Source of the DNA: Deltaproteobacteria bacterium
GTDB lineage: Bacteria > Myxococcota_A > UBA796 > UBA2385
Direction of reading: 5' to 3'
Assembly (NCBI GenBank): GCA_003694325.1
Contig: RFKJ01000009.1
Coordinates: forward strand, 1-6,996
DNA length: 6,996 nt
The notes beneath the pieces are model-generated. The model saw only the letters and a list, made by a program, of their open reading frames with translations, was not told the DNA's origin and searched no databases. This document shows positions 6,204-6,996 of the stretch, in pieces. A program made the translations under genes and the position numbers. Numbering within the stretch: position 1 is the first letter of the stretch; each line of letters opens with the position of its first letter.

Positions 6204-6398
6204 ATGGAACCCACCTGGATCCTGCTCAACTTCCTGGTCTGCGTCGGCATGATCCAGGTGTGCATGGCGTTCGTCGTCCTGCTGCCCGGCGTGGGCACCC
6301 TGCTGTCGAACATCTGGCTGACCATCATGGGTGAACGCCTCCTGGCGAAGTCCGGTGGCCGCCCCTCGGGCAGCGACATCCCGGGCGTCAACGTCTGA
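6204..6398 (+). CDS. Small single-span membrane protein, hypothetical
   Basis: This 64-residue protein belongs to no family I recognise. After a four-residue N-terminus, residues 5-27 form a strong hydrophobic span (W5 to L27). P28-G29 breaks the helix, and a second, amphipathic stretch follows (about 30-47). The tail is hydrophilic and Gly/Ser/Pro-rich (48-64). No signal peptidase site or conserved catalytic residue is visible. The start has a good GGAG site at six bases. The gene is divergent from ubiB and lies upstream, in the same direction, of the GT-C-like membrane protein; the 56 bases between them would allow an operon. The codons keep the local G/C third-position preference and the hydrophobic pattern is coherent, which supports a real gene. 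Possible roles include a small membrane subunit or regulator of the downstream protein, but nothing in the sequence shows this. Confidence 0.7.
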   Translation: MEPTWILLNFLVCVGMIQVCMAFVVLLPGVGTLLSNIWLTIMGERLLAKSGGRPSGSDIPGVNV

Positions 6399-6454
6399 TC
6401 CGCCGACCGGGCGACCGACCGGATCGGGGGTGGGGGCCATCCCTGGCCCCGGAG

Positions 6455-6996
6455 GTGTCGGTCGCCCTCATCGGGACGCTGCTGGCGTTCCCGCTGTACT
6501 TCGACTGGGTCCGGGAGCCGGCCAACACGCTGCTCGCCAACCCGTTCACCGGGGGCCAGGCCTGGGCCGCCGACGTGGTGAGCGACGCCCTGTGGGCCGG
6601 GCAGTGGCCCGATCCCACCGACCAGGCCGGCTTCCCCCTCGTCCGAACCGCGCGGTTCCTGGCCTGGCCGGTGTTGCTGGCGGCCACCCTGCTCCGACCG
6701 CTCCTGTCGGCCAACGCCGTGGTCCACCTCGCATCGTGGCTGGGCCCGGTGCTGGGCGGCGTGGCCCTGGTGCGGCTGCTGCGGGCCCTCGTGCCCGACG
6801 CCCGCCCCCTGGGGCTTGCGGTGGGCGGGCTGCTGTTCTCGCTGTCGCCGGTGACCCTCGGGGCGGCGCTGTCGGGGCAGGTGGAGAACACCCAGCTCTG
6901 GGTGCTCCCGGCGCTGCTGCTGCTGACCTGGCGGGCGCCGGAGCGGCCGGCCACGTGGCCACTGGTTCCGCTGGCCTGGGCAGGCGGGGCGCTGAC
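6455..6996 (+). CDS. Polytopic membrane protein, GT-C glycosyltransferase-like, 3' end cut by window edge
   Basis: The frame is open to the window edge (180 complete codons) and encodes a very hydrophobic protein with likely spans at about 2-17, 67-86, 88-111, 119-139 and 146-159. Span 1 ends in FPLYFDW, followed by a long hydrophilic loop (18-66) containing GQWPDPTDQAGFP. A first long loop with acidic residues just after span 1 is the plan of GT-C glycosyltransferases, which transfer sugars from polyprenyl-phosphate donors outside the cytoplasm. This assignment is by architecture only and is tentative. The start is uncertain. GTG 6455 is the only ATG/GTG/TTG candidate near the first span, but the best GGAGG (6451-6455) overlaps it instead of preceding it. 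The frame is open back to 6335, so a CTG start at 6395, overlapping the upstream stop, is possible. A polytopic hypothetical protein is the safe alternative. Confidence 0.7.
   Translation, partial: MSVALIGTLLAFPLYFDWVREPANTLLANPFTGGQAWAADVVSDALWAGQWPDPTDQAGFPLVRTARFLAWPVLLAATLLRPLLSANAVVHLASWLGPVLGGVALVRLLRALVPDARPLGLAVGGLLFSLSPVTLGAALSGQVENTQLWVLPALLLLTWRAPERPATWPLVPLAWAGGAL

Noticed and set aside
4191..6398. 735-codon plus-strand open frame opposite ubiB
   Set aside because: UbiB motifs on the minus strand are unambiguous. The long antisense frame is a high-GC artefact, and only its last 64 codons (from ATG 6204) form a plausible protein.
5958..6440. N-terminal extension of ubiB to an upstream in-frame start
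   Set aside because: The extension would read through the 16-bp repeats and antisense to the small membrane-protein gene, lacks UbiB similarity, and the ATG at 5957 already has a ribosome-binding site.
6388..6962. Minus-strand frames opposite the GT-C-like gene
   Set aside because: Their Arg/Ser/Pro/Ala-rich translations have no fold signal, whereas the plus frame gives a coherent series of membrane spans.

Overview
The window is about 70% GC, and its genes use almost only G or C at third codon positions. It combines a eukaryotic-type Ser/Thr kinase fused to a sulfatase-modifying-factor-type (SUMF1/FGE) domain, a lipoprotein-like protein with a DPDGD motif, and an UbiB/ABC1 kinase. This mix suggests a Myxococcota-like (former deltaproteobacterial) genome. 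That placement is inferred from gene content and composition; no marker gene in the window fixes the taxonomy.

Layout from left to right. The left edge cuts through purM (minus strand, AIR synthetase of purine biosynthesis, C-terminus missing). A small exported, probably lipid-anchored protein (816-1394, minus) lies upstream of purM and overlaps its start by an ATGA quartet, so the two are probably one transcription unit. A 74-bp divergent spacer separates them from a plus-strand alpha/beta-hydrolase of lipase type (1469-2269). This converges on a minus-strand membrane kinase-FGE fusion (2270-3994) with zero bases between the two genes; their stop codons together form TGATCA. A 265-bp spacer follows, then ubiB (4260-5957, minus). 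A 246-bp divergent spacer carries a GC hairpin and three exact tandem copies of a 16-bp repeat. On the plus strand follow a 64-residue single-span membrane protein (6204-6398) and the start of a polytopic membrane protein that resembles GT-C glycosyltransferases and runs off the right edge.

The genes do not form an obvious dedicated pathway. Housekeeping genes (purM, ubiB) are mixed with lineage-type accessory genes (lipoprotein, hydrolase, kinase-FGE fusion, small membrane protein, GT-C-like protein). The most unusual product is the kinase-FGE fusion. Its kinase domain reads HRN instead of HRD and DAG instead of DFG, and probably lacks the alpha-C glutamate. Its extracytoplasmic FGE-like domain keeps only one of the two catalytic cysteine positions. 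It therefore looks like a membrane-spanning signalling or scaffold protein built from two probably non-catalytic domains. I see no tRNA, rRNA, CRISPR array, insertion sequence or phage gene in the window.
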